Of a DNA stretch of 64,000 bases, positions 1 through 8,063 are shown in pieces. Every line of letters starts with the position of its first letter. Position 1 is the first letter of the stretch. The position numbers and the translations under genes are program-made. The notes beneath the pieces are model-generated. The model did not search any database, was not told where the DNA came from, and worked only from the letters and a program-made list of their open reading frames with translations. Origin of the DNA: Gemmobacter denitrificans (GTDB lineage: Bacteria > Pseudomonadota > Alphaproteobacteria > Rhodobacterales > Rhodobacteraceae); contig NZ_JBALHR010000003.1 of NCBI RefSeq assembly GCF_036964905.1, positions 124,001 to 188,000 of the forward strand, in the 5' to 3' direction.

Positions 1-268
1 TGCAGTATGGCTGATCGTGGCAGCATCGTGGCGGAGATCGGGCAAATTTTCCCCGTGATTATGATGGTAAATGGCCCATAAACCCTGTTCGCGGGTGTCG
101 CCAAACACAGGTAACAAACGGTAAAATGGCAATTGGGGGCGTTACTGTTGAGTGTACGCAATGTTCTGCAAGCCAGTTGGTCGGAAATCCGGCCAGGCCG
201 CGCTGTTTCGCGGTCTGTCTGACGTTTCTTTGGCCATCGTAGCGGCGACTGTTAACGGGTGACAGACA
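1..268 (+). other. upstream region of the exoY-like gene
   Basis: No reading frame here looks like a real gene. The stretch is more AT-rich than the coding sequence around it and most likely holds the promoter and 5' leader of the sugar transferase that starts at 269. I could not pick a convincing -35/-10 pair, and the ribosome binding site just before 269 is weak (a gggtgaca-like stretch). The left edge of the window does not cut a gene that I can recognise. Confidence 0.4.
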
Positions 269-988
269 ATGACGATAAGCTATCCCCGCTTCCAAGGAGC
301 GGGTCCGGTTCCTGTTTTGCCAAACGATCTGGCACAGGCGAAGATTGCCCCCGCGGCTCTGGGGCTGCAGCGTCCCCGCAAGGGGGCCTATCGTGATTTC
401 TTCAAGCGTGCGCTTGATGTTTCGGCAATCGTCCTTGCCGCACCCATTGTGGTGCCGATCGTTGCCGCCCTGGCCTTTGCCGTGTCGCGCGATGGCGGCA
501 GCGCCTTTTATTCGCAGCAACGTGTCGGCCAGCACGGTCGCGCTTTCCGCATGTGGAAGCTGCGGTCCATGGTGACCGATGCTGACGAACGGATGAACCA
601 CTATCTGAACAGCAATCCTGCTGCCCGTGCGGAATGGGATGAAACCCAGAAACTGAAGAACGATCCGCGCGTCACCCCTTTTGGCCGCTTCCTGCGCAAA
701 AGCTCGCTGGATGAACTGCCGCAACTGTGGAACGTGCTGATTGGCGACATGAGCCTTGTGGGCCCGCGCCCGATGATGCTGAGCCAGCAGGCGCTGTATC
801 CCGGCACGGCCTATTACAAGTTGCGGCCTGGCATTACCGGCTTCTGGCAGACGGCTGGGCGGAACCGCACCAGCTTTGAGGCACGGGCGGATTATGACGC
901 GGCCTATGAGGCCGACCTGTCGCTGGCAACCGATCTGAAGATCCTTGGCCGCACCGTGGGCGTCGTGATGAACGGCACTGGTTGCTGA
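269..988 (+). CDS. exoY: ExoY-type undecaprenyl-phosphate sugar phosphotransferase
   Basis: The 239-residue protein is a bacterial sugar transferase of the ExoY/WbaP catalytic-domain type. It should transfer a sugar-1-phosphate (galactose or glucose in known members) to undecaprenyl phosphate at the inner membrane, the priming step of exopolysaccharide synthesis. Residues about 47-71 form the single hydrophobic segment typical of the short, ExoY-like forms; the multi-spanning N-terminal domain of WbaP/PssY is absent. Family motifs are clear: FRMWKLRSM, the DPRVTPFGRFLRKSSLDELPQ region, the MSLVGPRP signature and the LRPGITGFWQ motif near the C-terminus. A strong bidirectional terminator follows. 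The convergent wzz and cpsD genes support a polysaccharide role. The sugar specificity cannot be read from the sequence. Confidence 0.9.
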   Translation: MTISYPRFQGAGPVPVLPNDLAQAKIAPAALGLQRPRKGAYRDFFKRALDVSAIVLAAPIVVPIVAALAFAVSRDGGSAFYSQQRVGQHGRAFRMWKLRSMVTDADERMNHYLNSNPAARAEWDETQKLKNDPRVTPFGRFLRKSSLDELPQLWNVLIGDMSLVGPRPMMLSQQALYPGTAYYKLRPGITGFWQTAGRNRTSFEARADYDAAYEADLSLATDLKILGRTVGVVMNGTGC

Positions 989-1013
989 TCTGACACGCAG
1001 GTCAAAACAAAAG

Positions 1014-1045
1014 CGCCGCATCCTGATCGGGTGCGGCGGTTTTTC
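1014..1045 (+). terminator. bidirectional Rho-independent terminator between exoY and wzz
   Basis: CGCCGCATCC (1014-1023) pairs with GGGTGCGGCG (1029-1038) around a 5-nt loop, with one wobble pair. TTTTT follows at 1040-1044. On the opposite strand the hairpin is followed by a T-rich run (complement of 1004-1012), so it can also end transcription of the wzz gene that converges on it. Confidence 0.8.
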
Positions 1046-1060
1046 CGTTCTGTCACGGGG

Positions 1061-2311
1061 TCAGGCTTGCCCCGCCCATCGCTGTGTCAGGCGGCGCAGC
1101 AGGTTGGGATGTGGCTTGGCCAGATGCAGATCGGGCAGGGTGATGACGGGCCGGATATCCAGTTCACGCTGCATCTGTTCGGCGCTGCGGATCACCGGGT
1201 TCATCAGATCAAGCAGAAAGGCCAGACCGATGCCCGCCAGCAGGCTGGCCATCGTGCCCGCCAGAGCCAGCTTCTTGCCACCGCCGCCCAGGGCGTAATC
1301 CGGCACGATGGCCCGTTCCAGCAGGCTGAAATGTTCGGAATGGCTTTGCTCTTCCATGCGCATCATGGTTTCGGCATCGGCCTTGCGGGCGGTGATCAGG
1401 TCGTATTGTGATTGCAGCTGTTCCAGCCGCCGACCATAGGCGCTGAGCGTGCGCTCCACTTCGGGCGTGTCTGCCACCTTGGCATCCATCGCATCGATCT
1501 GGCCCTGCAGGGCCTGACTTTGGCGGGTCATCACCTCTAGCTGGGCGGCCAGGCTGTCCAGTTGGCGGCGGTCGGTTTCGCGAAGGCGTTCCTTGCGTTC
1601 CAGCGCGACCTTTTCGCCTTCGATCGCCAGCATATCTTGCGACAGGCGCCGCAGATCGGCCTCGATCCCGCTGCGTTCATCGGCATCGCCAGACCCGAGC
1701 GCGACGGGATTGGCGCGCTTGTAGCTTTCGATTTCCGCTTCCAGCGCGTTGATCTCGCTGGCCACGCGCGATTCCTCTTCCAGAAAGAAGGCCAGCGTTT
1801 CGCGGGCGCGGGTGGTCTGGCGGGCGACCGAAAGGTCCAGCACGCTTTGCGCCAGATCATTCGCCACCCGTGCTGCCGCTTCGCCATCGCCCAGCCGAAC
1901 GACGATCAAGAGCGCCGAAACCGAGGTGGTGCCAAAGCTGCTTTGGTTGGCAGAGGCGATGCTTTGAAAGCTGACAGAAGTGCGCAGCAGGCCAATCTTC
2001 TGTTCCATGCTCAGCCCGGGGGCTTCGGCAAACAGGCCATGGCGGTCGATCACCGCAGCAAGGTTTTCACGGGTCGTCAGTTGCTGTTCGATGACCTGAA
2101 TGGTGCGCGCGGCCTGCGCGCCGCCGGAATCGCTCGATCCGTTGATGATCGGACTTTCCACCTGAATCAATGCGCCCGCCTCATAGGTTTTGGGGCGCGA
2201 CATTCCCATCATGACCGATACCACCGCGCCCAGAACCAGCACGGCCGCGATGATGAAAAAACGCCGCCGCAACATGCTGAGAAGATCGGCAATGGATTGA
2301 ATGGGTCCCAT
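1061..2311 (-). CDS. Wzz/GumC-type polysaccharide co-polymerase (chain-length determinant)
   Basis: The 416-residue protein has the polysaccharide co-polymerase layout. There is a transmembrane segment near residues 18-38 (FIIAAVLVLGAVVSVMMG), a long periplasmic part rich in coiled coil between about 150 and 330, and a second transmembrane segment near 347-367 (LALAGTMASLLAGIGLAFLL). That segment is followed by the family's proline-containing LMNPVIRSAEQ motif. Such proteins set chain length and support export of Wzy-type polysaccharides. It starts 13 nt after the stop of the cpsD-like gene, so the two form a leftward operon. The C-terminal cytoplasmic tail is short and has no kinase domain, which fits a two-gene Wzz plus Wzc-kinase-like arrangement. 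Confidence 0.8.
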   Translation of the reverse strand: MGPIQSIADLLSMLRRRFFIIAAVLVLGAVVSVMMGMSRPKTYEAGALIQVESPIINGSSDSGGAQAARTIQVIEQQLTTRENLAAVIDRHGLFAEAPGLSMEQKIGLLRTSVSFQSIASANQSSFGTTSVSALLIVVRLGDGEAAARVANDLAQSVLDLSVARQTTRARETLAFFLEEESRVASEINALEAEIESYKRANPVALGSGDADERSGIEADLRRLSQDMLAIEGEKVALERKERLRETDRRQLDSLAAQLEVMTRQSQALQGQIDAMDAKVADTPEVERTLSAYGRRLEQLQSQYDLITARKADAETMMRMEEQSHSEHFSLLERAIVPDYALGGGGKKLALAGTMASLLAGIGLAFLLDLMNPVIRSAEQMQRELDIRPVITLPDLHLAKPHPNLLRRLTQRWAGQA

Positions 2312-2324
2312 GGTCGTTGCGGCC

Positions 2325-3209
2325 TTATGTCTTTCCGTATCTGTAGCGGCGGGCGGTGCGATCTTCGGCCCGGTTCAATACCACGCCCAGAAAGGGCACC
2401 ACGCCATTGAACAGACGTTCGCAGGCGCGGATGTCATCGGCTGTCGTGCGGGTGCCATCGGCCACCAGCAACACTGCATCCACCTCGGGCAGAACAGACA
2501 GAACATCGTCGCTGCCAAGCGCAGGTGGCAGGTCAAGGATCATCACTGTCGGATCCAGATGATCGATGATGGCCTTCAATGTGCCACGACTGGCAGGGTC
2601 CATCAGGGTTTCGGCGGCGCGCGGCACGGCTTCGCCATTCAGCGCGAGGGCAAGGTTATCCCCTATCCGGCGCAGATGGCTTTCGACCGGCTGTTCGCCG
2701 GACAGAAGCTCGGTCAGCGGTGCGGCGGGCAGATCGAACAGCCGCGCCAGGTCGGGGTGGCGCAATTCCAGATCGACCAACACCGCCCGGGCCGCGGGCA
2801 GCCGCGCCACGGAAAGCGCCAGATTGGCCGCAACCAGGCTTTTGCCGCAGCCATGTGTGGGCGATGTGACCGCGATCTTCTTCCAGCCGCGTTCGGCCAT
2901 GGCCTGCAGCATCCGGGTGCGCAGGATATCGAATCGCGCAGTTACCTCGTTTTGGGCGGCATCTGTGAACAGACCGTTTCCGGCCATTCGCGCGCTATCC
3001 GGCATGACAGCACTGAGCGCCGCCCAGACCTTTTCGGGCCGGTGCGGGGCTGGTTGAGGTGGGCTGAACACCTCGATCGGACCATCGGCCCGCCCCGGTT
3101 CGACAATGCCGCGCACGGGCACCTGCCGGGCACGGAACAGCGAAACGGCGGCTGGCCGCTGCGTCGCGCTTTGCGCCAGACGTTCGGAAAACTCGTCCTT
3201 GCTGGTCAT
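2325..3209 (-). CDS. CpsD/CapB-family ATPase (tyrosine-kinase-like partner of Wzz)
   Basis: This is a MinD/BY-kinase-like P-loop protein. A deviant Walker A, SPTHGCGKS, is followed by an A'-like VLVDLELRHPDLARLF stretch and a Walker B-like VMILDLPP. The frame opens at 3269, but I place the start at the ATG at 3209 (MTSKDEFSERL) because the 20 residues before it look non-conserved; this gives 294 residues. Family members phosphorylate themselves on a C-terminal tyrosine cluster. Here the tail has only two tyrosines (RRYRYGKT), so kinase activity is uncertain. It sits directly upstream of the wzz gene and probably regulates assembly or export of the polysaccharide. Confidence 0.75.
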   Translation of the reverse strand: MTSKDEFSERLAQSATQRPAAVSLFRARQVPVRGIVEPGRADGPIEVFSPPQPAPHRPEKVWAALSAVMPDSARMAGNGLFTDAAQNEVTARFDILRTRMLQAMAERGWKKIAVTSPTHGCGKSLVAANLALSVARLPAARAVLVDLELRHPDLARLFDLPAAPLTELLSGEQPVESHLRRIGDNLALALNGEAVPRAAETLMDPASRGTLKAIIDHLDPTVMILDLPPALGSDDVLSVLPEVDAVLLVADGTRTTADDIRACERLFNGVVPFLGVVLNRAEDRTARRYRYGKT

Positions 3210-3547
3210 CTCTGTCCCATATCTGGTGGGCGCGGCATCAAAAGGCCCCAAAATGCGCGAATTCCTCATGGGTCCTGTCGGGCTCCTGCAAGGCGGCCCG
3301 GGGCCGCATGGGTCACATCACTGTCCCGCCTTGCGACGGGGGGGTTACGGTCATTTGGCAGGACAGGGCCAATATCCGGCCCCGGCCTTGCAGATTCGTC
3401 CGGGCCCCCGCCCTTGGAAGTTTCATAGCAGAAAGCCCATTGAATTGGAAGGTTTGCCCCGGGCTTGACGGCGGTCGCGGTCCCGCTTTGCGCTGGTTCA
3501 GGTGTGGGGGCGGTGCCTATAACGGTGCAAACAAGCAGGGGGCGCGG
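3210..3547. promoter_or_regulatory. divergent intergenic region between cpsD and the GT2 gene
   Basis: This 338-bp stretch separates the leftward cpsD gene from the rightward glycosyltransferase and must hold promoters for both. A TATAAC hexamer at 3518-3523 and a TTGACG at 3465-3470 are the best promoter-like elements on the plus strand, but their spacing (47 bp) shows they do not belong to one promoter. No hairpin or RNA gene stands out. The open frame running through it is not conserved-looking sequence. Confidence 0.35.
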
Positions 3548-4504
3548 ATGCCTGAGCAGATCGTGGATGCCGTCGTGATCGGTCGGAACGAAGGGGCGCG
3601 GCTGCTGACCTGTCTGGACAGTTTGCGCGGCCAGGTGCGGCGCATCGTCTATGTGGACAGCGGCTCGACCGACGGGTCGGCGGGGGCGGCAACGGCGCGC
3701 GGGGCGCAGGTGGTGGCGCTGGACATGACGCAGCCCTTTACGGCAGCGCGGGCGCGCAACGCCGGGCTGGACCTCCTGGCCTCTGATCCCCCCGATCTTG
3801 TGCAGCTGGTGGATGGGGACTGCGAGGTTCGGCCGGATTGGGTGGCGCAGGCCAGGGCCTTCCTGATCGCGCGGCCCGACATCTGGGTGGTGTGCGGACG
3901 GCGGCGCGAACGCTTTCCCGAAGCCAGCCGTTACAACCGCTTGTGTGACCGCGAATGGGATACGCCGGTGGGCCCGGCCAAGGCCTGCGGCGGCGATGCG
4001 CTGATGCGGTTTGCGCCGCTGCGGTCGGTCGGGGGGTATGATCCGACACTGATCGCCGGGGAAGAGCCCGATCTTTGCCTGCGCATGGGGCGGGCGGGTG
4101 GCAAGGTCTGGCGTCTGGATGCCGAGATGACCCTGCATGATGCGGCGATGACGCGGTTCGGCCAATGGTGGCAGCGCAGCCGCCGGGCCGGGCATGCCTT
4201 TGCCGAAGGCGCTTGGCGCCACGGCGCCGGGCCGGAACGCCACTGGGTGCGTGAAACCCGCCGTGCGTTGCTTTGGGGGGCAGGGGGGCCGATGGCCGCG
4301 CTGCTGCTGGCTGCGCTGTGGCATCCGGCTGGGCTGGCGCTGATCCTGCTCTGGCCGTTGCAATGGCTGCGCCTGTCGCGCCGCATGGGGGCCGAAGCCG
4401 CGCTGTTCAGCGTTCTGGGCAAGCTGGCCGAGGCGCAGGGGGCGTTGGGGTTCTATTGGGGGCTGCTGCGTGGGCGGCGGCGCGGGTTGATCGAATACAA
4501 GTAG
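3548..4504 (+). CDS. GT2 family glycosyltransferase with C-terminal membrane segments
   Basis: The 318-residue protein is a GT-A-fold glycosyltransferase of family 2. It opens with the nucleotide-sugar-binding strand (VDAVVIGRNEGARLL), followed by VYVDSGSTDGS, and has a metal-binding DGD in QLVDGDCEVRPDW. The region after about residue 230 holds two hydrophobic segments (MAALLLAALWHPAGLALILL and the stretch after it), which suggest membrane attachment. I chose the ATG at 3548, preceded by an AGGGGGCG binding site, over the longer frame from 3308. It should add a sugar to the lipid-linked repeat unit. It converges with the wecG-like gene with only 3 bp between stop codons. Donor and acceptor are unknown. 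Confidence 0.8.
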   Translation: MPEQIVDAVVIGRNEGARLLTCLDSLRGQVRRIVYVDSGSTDGSAGAATARGAQVVALDMTQPFTAARARNAGLDLLASDPPDLVQLVDGDCEVRPDWVAQARAFLIARPDIWVVCGRRRERFPEASRYNRLCDREWDTPVGPAKACGGDALMRFAPLRSVGGYDPTLIAGEEPDLCLRMGRAGGKVWRLDAEMTLHDAAMTRFGQWWQRSRRAGHAFAEGAWRHGAGPERHWVRETRRALLWGAGGPMAALLLAALWHPAGLALILLWPLQWLRLSRRMGAEAALFSVLGKLAEAQGALGFYWGLLRGRRRGLIEYK

Positions 4505-4507
4505 CGA

Positions 4508-5293
4508 TCAGCGCATCCGCAGCGCCTGCATCACCTGAGAAGGCAGAAGTTTGGCACAGGCCCAATAGCGCGGAACAAGCCGCCGCGGGTTCGACATCAT
4601 CCGCCAGGCCCATTCCATCGCGATCTTCTGCGCCCATTCCGGCGCGCGGGTCTGGCTGCCTGCCAGAAAATCGAGGCCCGCGCCAATGCTGGCAAATCCG
4701 GTACGCGGGGCCAGCTTGCGGCCCCGTGCCGCCATGATCTCTTGCTTCGGGGCACCAAGCGCCAGAAAGCACAGCCCGATTCCTTCGGCGTCCAGCTGGC
4801 GCAGCATCGCTGTGGCATCAACCCCTTCGACATCAAATCCCATGGGCGGGGCGATCTGCAGCGCGATCTGCAAGGCAGGGATTTCGGCCTGCATCCGTGC
4901 GGCGGCGGCGGCAAGGCTGGCCTCGGTTCCCCCCAGAAGGGCGATACGCGCCCCGGTCTGCGCGGCAATCCGCGCCAGCGGCAGTACCATTTCAGACCCG
5001 GGCACCAGTTGCACCGGACGCCGGGCCAGCCGCGACAGCCAGACGATCGGGTTGCCATCCGCCACAACGAAATCCTGCGCGGCATAGGCGGTGCGGAAGG
5101 CCGGGTCTTGGCCCAGCTTGACCAGATGGTCCAGATTGATCGTGGCCAGAGCGAACCCCCGGCCTTCTGCCAGTCGGGCCTTGGCAGCAGCCAACAAGGC
5201 CGCAGCATGGGGCACATTGACAGAAATGGTGGTGGTGTCGAACTGGAACTGCACGATGCGCCCTTGTGGCTGGGATGTCCGGGTCCATACCAT
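4508..5293 (-). CDS. WecG/TagA/CpsF-family glycosyltransferase
   Basis: The 261-residue protein belongs to the GT26 family (WecG, TagA, CpsF). Signature stretches are LATINLDHLVKLGQDPAF, VVADGNPIVWLSR and FLALGAPKQEIMA, the last being the strongly conserved GAPKQE motif. Known members transfer N-acetylmannosaminuronic acid, N-acetylmannosamine or glucose to a lipid-linked acceptor. Here it most likely extends the exopolysaccharide repeat unit. A second possible start is the GTG at 5254, which has an AAGGGC site upstream. The gene is isolated on the minus strand between two plus-strand genes of the same locus, so it needs its own promoter in the roughly 120 bp before the acyltransferase. Confidence 0.85.
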   Translation of the reverse strand: MVWTRTSQPQGRIVQFQFDTTTISVNVPHAAALLAAAKARLAEGRGFALATINLDHLVKLGQDPAFRTAYAAQDFVVADGNPIVWLSRLARRPVQLVPGSEMVLPLARIAAQTGARIALLGGTEASLAAAAARMQAEIPALQIALQIAPPMGFDVEGVDATAMLRQLDAEGIGLCFLALGAPKQEIMAARGRKLAPRTGFASIGAGLDFLAGSQTRAPEWAQKIAMEWAWRMMSNPRRLVPRYWACAKLLPSQVMQALRMR

Positions 5294-5417
5294 GATGCCG
5301 TGCAGAAATCAGCCTTGCGGCGGTGTAAAAACACTCTGTTTCCCGGCAGTGGCTTTGCGCGCCCTTTGCAGGGGATTGCCAAGGGGCAGGGCAGCGGCGT
5401 AGCCAAGAGGCATGGAT

Positions 5418-6302
5418 ATGCGCGCAGGCGGGCATCGGCAATCGATCGATCTCGCGCGGTTTCTGGCCGCGTTCGGGGTGGTCTATACCCATGCCGAAGC
5501 CTCTACCCGCGATTGGACGGGGCATCTTTCCCTTGGACTGTTCCTGATCCTGTCTGCCGCGCTGGCCGTGCAATCGGCGGAACGGGCGGGCGGCCAATAT
5601 GATCTGATGCGGAGGTTGCGGCGGGTGGCCCTGCCCTGGTTGGCGTGGTGCCTGTTCTACCGGGCACTTGATCTGGTGTTCAGCGACGATCCGGCGCGGT
5701 TTCAGCCGCTGCGCGATCCGCTGACCCTTCTGATCGGCCCGGAAATCCACTTGTGGTTCCTGCCCTTTCTGATGCTGGGCATGGTGCTGGTGCAACCTGT
5801 CGCGGGCGCGGTGACCGACCGGCGCAGGCTGGCCATCGGTTGCGCCGTGCTGGCGGGATTGGGTCTGCCGTTGCTCTGGCTGCATGAATTTGCCGGCCTG
5901 CCCTTCCCCTTTGCGCAATGGACCCATGCGATTGTCATGTATGGCTATGGCCTGCTGTGGGTGGGTGCTGCGCGGCTTGGCCGGAATGGATGGCCATTCC
6001 TTGCGCTGCTGACCCTGACAGCGGTGCTTTGGCCATTTGTGGACAAGCCTTGGCTGGTGACCGTGCCTTTGGCCGCAGTGCTGTTCGAACTGTTCTGGCG
6101 TCTGCCCTTGCGCCATGCCCTGTTGCCCCATCTGGGGCGGGCTGCGCTTGGGATCTATCTGGTGCATCCCTTCGTCATGCTGGTGGTGTACAAATATCTT
6201 GGTCCACTGGATCTGTGGCCGATGACGCTTGCGGTCTTTTTCGGTGCCTGGGCCTGTGTGGCAGTCATGCTGCGCCTGCCGCTGCTGCGTGCGGTCGTGT
6301 GA
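5418..6302 (+). CDS. acyltransferase-3 family membrane protein
   Basis: This is an integral membrane acyltransferase (OafA/ExoZ/NolL type) that would O-acylate (for example acetylate) sugars of the exopolysaccharide. It begins with the family signature RSIDLARFLAAFGVVYTHAE-like segment (here QSIDLARFLAAFGVVYTHAE), whose histidine is the conserved catalytic-type residue. About ten hydrophobic helices follow through residue 290. The AAGAGG binding site at 5405-5410 is better spaced for the ATG at 5418 than for the one at 5412, so I use 5418 (294 residues). The gene lies 40 bp upstream of the polymerase-like gene and reads the same way, so the two are probably cotranscribed. Confidence 0.8.
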   Translation: MRAGGHRQSIDLARFLAAFGVVYTHAEASTRDWTGHLSLGLFLILSAALAVQSAERAGGQYDLMRRLRRVALPWLAWCLFYRALDLVFSDDPARFQPLRDPLTLLIGPEIHLWFLPFLMLGMVLVQPVAGAVTDRRRLAIGCAVLAGLGLPLLWLHEFAGLPFPFAQWTHAIVMYGYGLLWVGAARLGRNGWPFLALLTLTAVLWPFVDKPWLVTVPLAAVLFELFWRLPLRHALLPHLGRAALGIYLVHPFVMLVVYKYLGPLDLWPMTLAVFFGAWACVAVMLRLPLLRAVV

Positions 6303-6342
6303 CGCATGACCATGCCACAACACGCAGCGGGGAGGACATGAT

Positions 6343-7764
6343 CTGAGCGGGGCCAGCCCTTTCGCCTTTCTCGCCCTGCTGGCTTGGCCCATGGTCATGG
6401 CCGTGATGTGGCGCAGACTGTCAGTCGAACAGGCGCTGATCTGGTCGATCCTTGGCGGCTACCTGCTGCTGCCGCCCTTGCCGGTCGGGTTCAACCTGCC
6501 GGTGGTGCCCGATCTGAACAAGAATTCGATCCCTGCACTCACCGCCCTGGCCATCATGCTGTTTTCGCGACGCGAGAAGCTGAATGTGCTGCCGGATTCG
6601 CTGATCGGTCGTGGCCTGATCCTGATCTTCGTGATGTCACCCTTTGCCACTGTGCTGACCAATGGCGAAGAACTGCCCAAAGGTGCAAACGACACAATTC
6701 AGGGCATGCGGATCTATGACAGTGTTGCCGCAGTGACAAACCAGATGATCGACGTGCTGCCCTTCTTTCTGGCCCGGCACTATCTGGCCGGACCCGAGGC
6801 GATGCGGCTGCTGGTTGCGGCACTGGTGCTGGCCGGGTTGGGCTATTCAGTGCCGATGCTGTTGGAAACCCAGATCGCGCCGGTCATCAACATCTGGGTC
6901 TATGGCTTCTTTCAGCATGATTTCTTCCAGATGATCCGGGCCGGGGGCTATCGGCCCATCGTGTTCCTGCCGCATGGGCTTTGGGTTGCGTTCTTCGCCC
7001 TGATGGCGGCCATGGCGGCACTGGTGACCTTTCGCGTCGGGCCAGCGCCGGAGCGGCCGAAACAGGCGCTGATCCTGGTCTATCTGCTGATGGTGCTGGT
7101 GGCCTGCAAGAGCGCGGGCCCGATGATCTTTGCATTGGCGCTGACGCCGCTGATCCTGTTTGCTCCGCGTCGGGTGCAAATTCTGGTGGCGGCCGGGCTC
7201 GCGGTGATCGTGATGACCTATCCGCTGTTGCGCGGCGCGCATCTGATCCCGGTGGATCGCATCATCGCGACAGCCTTCCAGTTTTCCCCCGACCGGGCCT
7301 GGTCGTTCCAGTTCCGGGTGATGAACGAGGAACGGCTGTTGGACTGGGCGCAACTGAAGCCGTTTTTCGGCTGGGGGGGCTATGGGCGCAACCTGCTGTA
7401 TGATCCCGAATCCGGCATCACCCTGACCATCGTTGACGGGGCCTGGATTCTGGTGCTGGGGGTCTATGGCTGGGCAGGCTACATCGCACAGTTCGGGCTT
7501 CTGGTATTGCCGCTGGTTCTGATGGGGCGGGAGATGCTCGCCCCGCAGCGTGAAGCGCCATCGCCCTTTCTGGCGGCCATTTGTCTCATTCTTGCGGCCA
7601 ATCTTCTTGACCTTCTGCCCAATGGCACGCTGGTGCCACTGACCTGGCTCATGGCGGGTGCGGTTCTGGGTCAGGCCGAGCGTATGCGGCGGATGCGGGT
7701 GCTGCAGCGGGCCACCGACCTGCAGGCAACCCTGCATCCCCGCAATCGCAAGACGGTGATCTGA
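6343..7764 (+). CDS. O-antigen polymerase/ligase-like membrane protein (probable Wzy), CTG start
   Basis: A polytopic membrane protein with about ten to eleven hydrophobic helices and a large loop near residues 300-370, as in Wzy/WaaL/ExoQ proteins. I infer that it polymerises the repeat unit. The first ATG in frame is at 6391, but the 16 codons before it continue a first transmembrane helix (ASPFAFLALLAWPMVMAVMW). The GGAGG binding site at 6331-6335 sits 7 nt before CTG at 6343. No ATG, GTG or TTG lies in frame between the upstream stop (6307) and 6343. CTG initiation is therefore my best reading; a start at 6391 would cut the first helix. Wzy proteins are poorly conserved, so the exact role is inferred from topology and neighbours. 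Confidence 0.65.
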   Translation: MSGASPFAFLALLAWPMVMAVMWRRLSVEQALIWSILGGYLLLPPLPVGFNLPVVPDLNKNSIPALTALAIMLFSRREKLNVLPDSLIGRGLILIFVMSPFATVLTNGEELPKGANDTIQGMRIYDSVAAVTNQMIDVLPFFLARHYLAGPEAMRLLVAALVLAGLGYSVPMLLETQIAPVINIWVYGFFQHDFFQMIRAGGYRPIVFLPHGLWVAFFALMAAMAALVTFRVGPAPERPKQALILVYLLMVLVACKSAGPMIFALALTPLILFAPRRVQILVAAGLAVIVMTYPLLRGAHLIPVDRIIATAFQFSPDRAWSFQFRVMNEERLLDWAQLKPFFGWGGYGRNLLYDPESGITLTIVDGAWILVLGVYGWAGYIAQFGLLVLPLVLMGREMLAPQREAPSPFLAAICLILAANLLDLLPNGTLVPLTWLMAGAVLGQAERMRRMRVLQRATDLQATLHPRNRKTVI

Positions 7765-8063
7765 ACCGAAAATCCGGTGCAGCAAGGCAGAGGGATTGTT
7801 GCCGTCTTGCGCAAAATCCAGCCTTCACGGGTCCGGTGCAGAACCGAAGATGGCCGGGCCTGCCCTGATCGCCGGGGCTTTGGGGCGGGAATGTGGCAAT
7901 TGCGTGGCATTGTCGCAGTTGGGGGGATGATCGGGCAATGGCTCCCCCTGTGGTATCTTCAAGCCTTTGTTTACGATAAAATCCGAAGCTGTGCCGGGTG
8001 ACTCGGACGTCGGCGCTTGCAGCGCTGGCGCGGGGCGGCCCGGCAGCCCCGGATTTGTGAGTG
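7765..8063 (+). promoter_or_regulatory. leader region of the PKS-GT-NRPS block
   Basis: There is no gene in these 299 bp. The last third is AT-richer (around tttgtttacgataaaat at 7966-7982) and could hold the promoter of the PKS. A GCAATTGC palindrome lies near 7896-7903. No strong ribosome binding site precedes the PKS start, so its translation may be weak or controlled. No terminator was recognised after the polymerase gene, so readthrough from the polysaccharide genes is possible. Confidence 0.35.
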
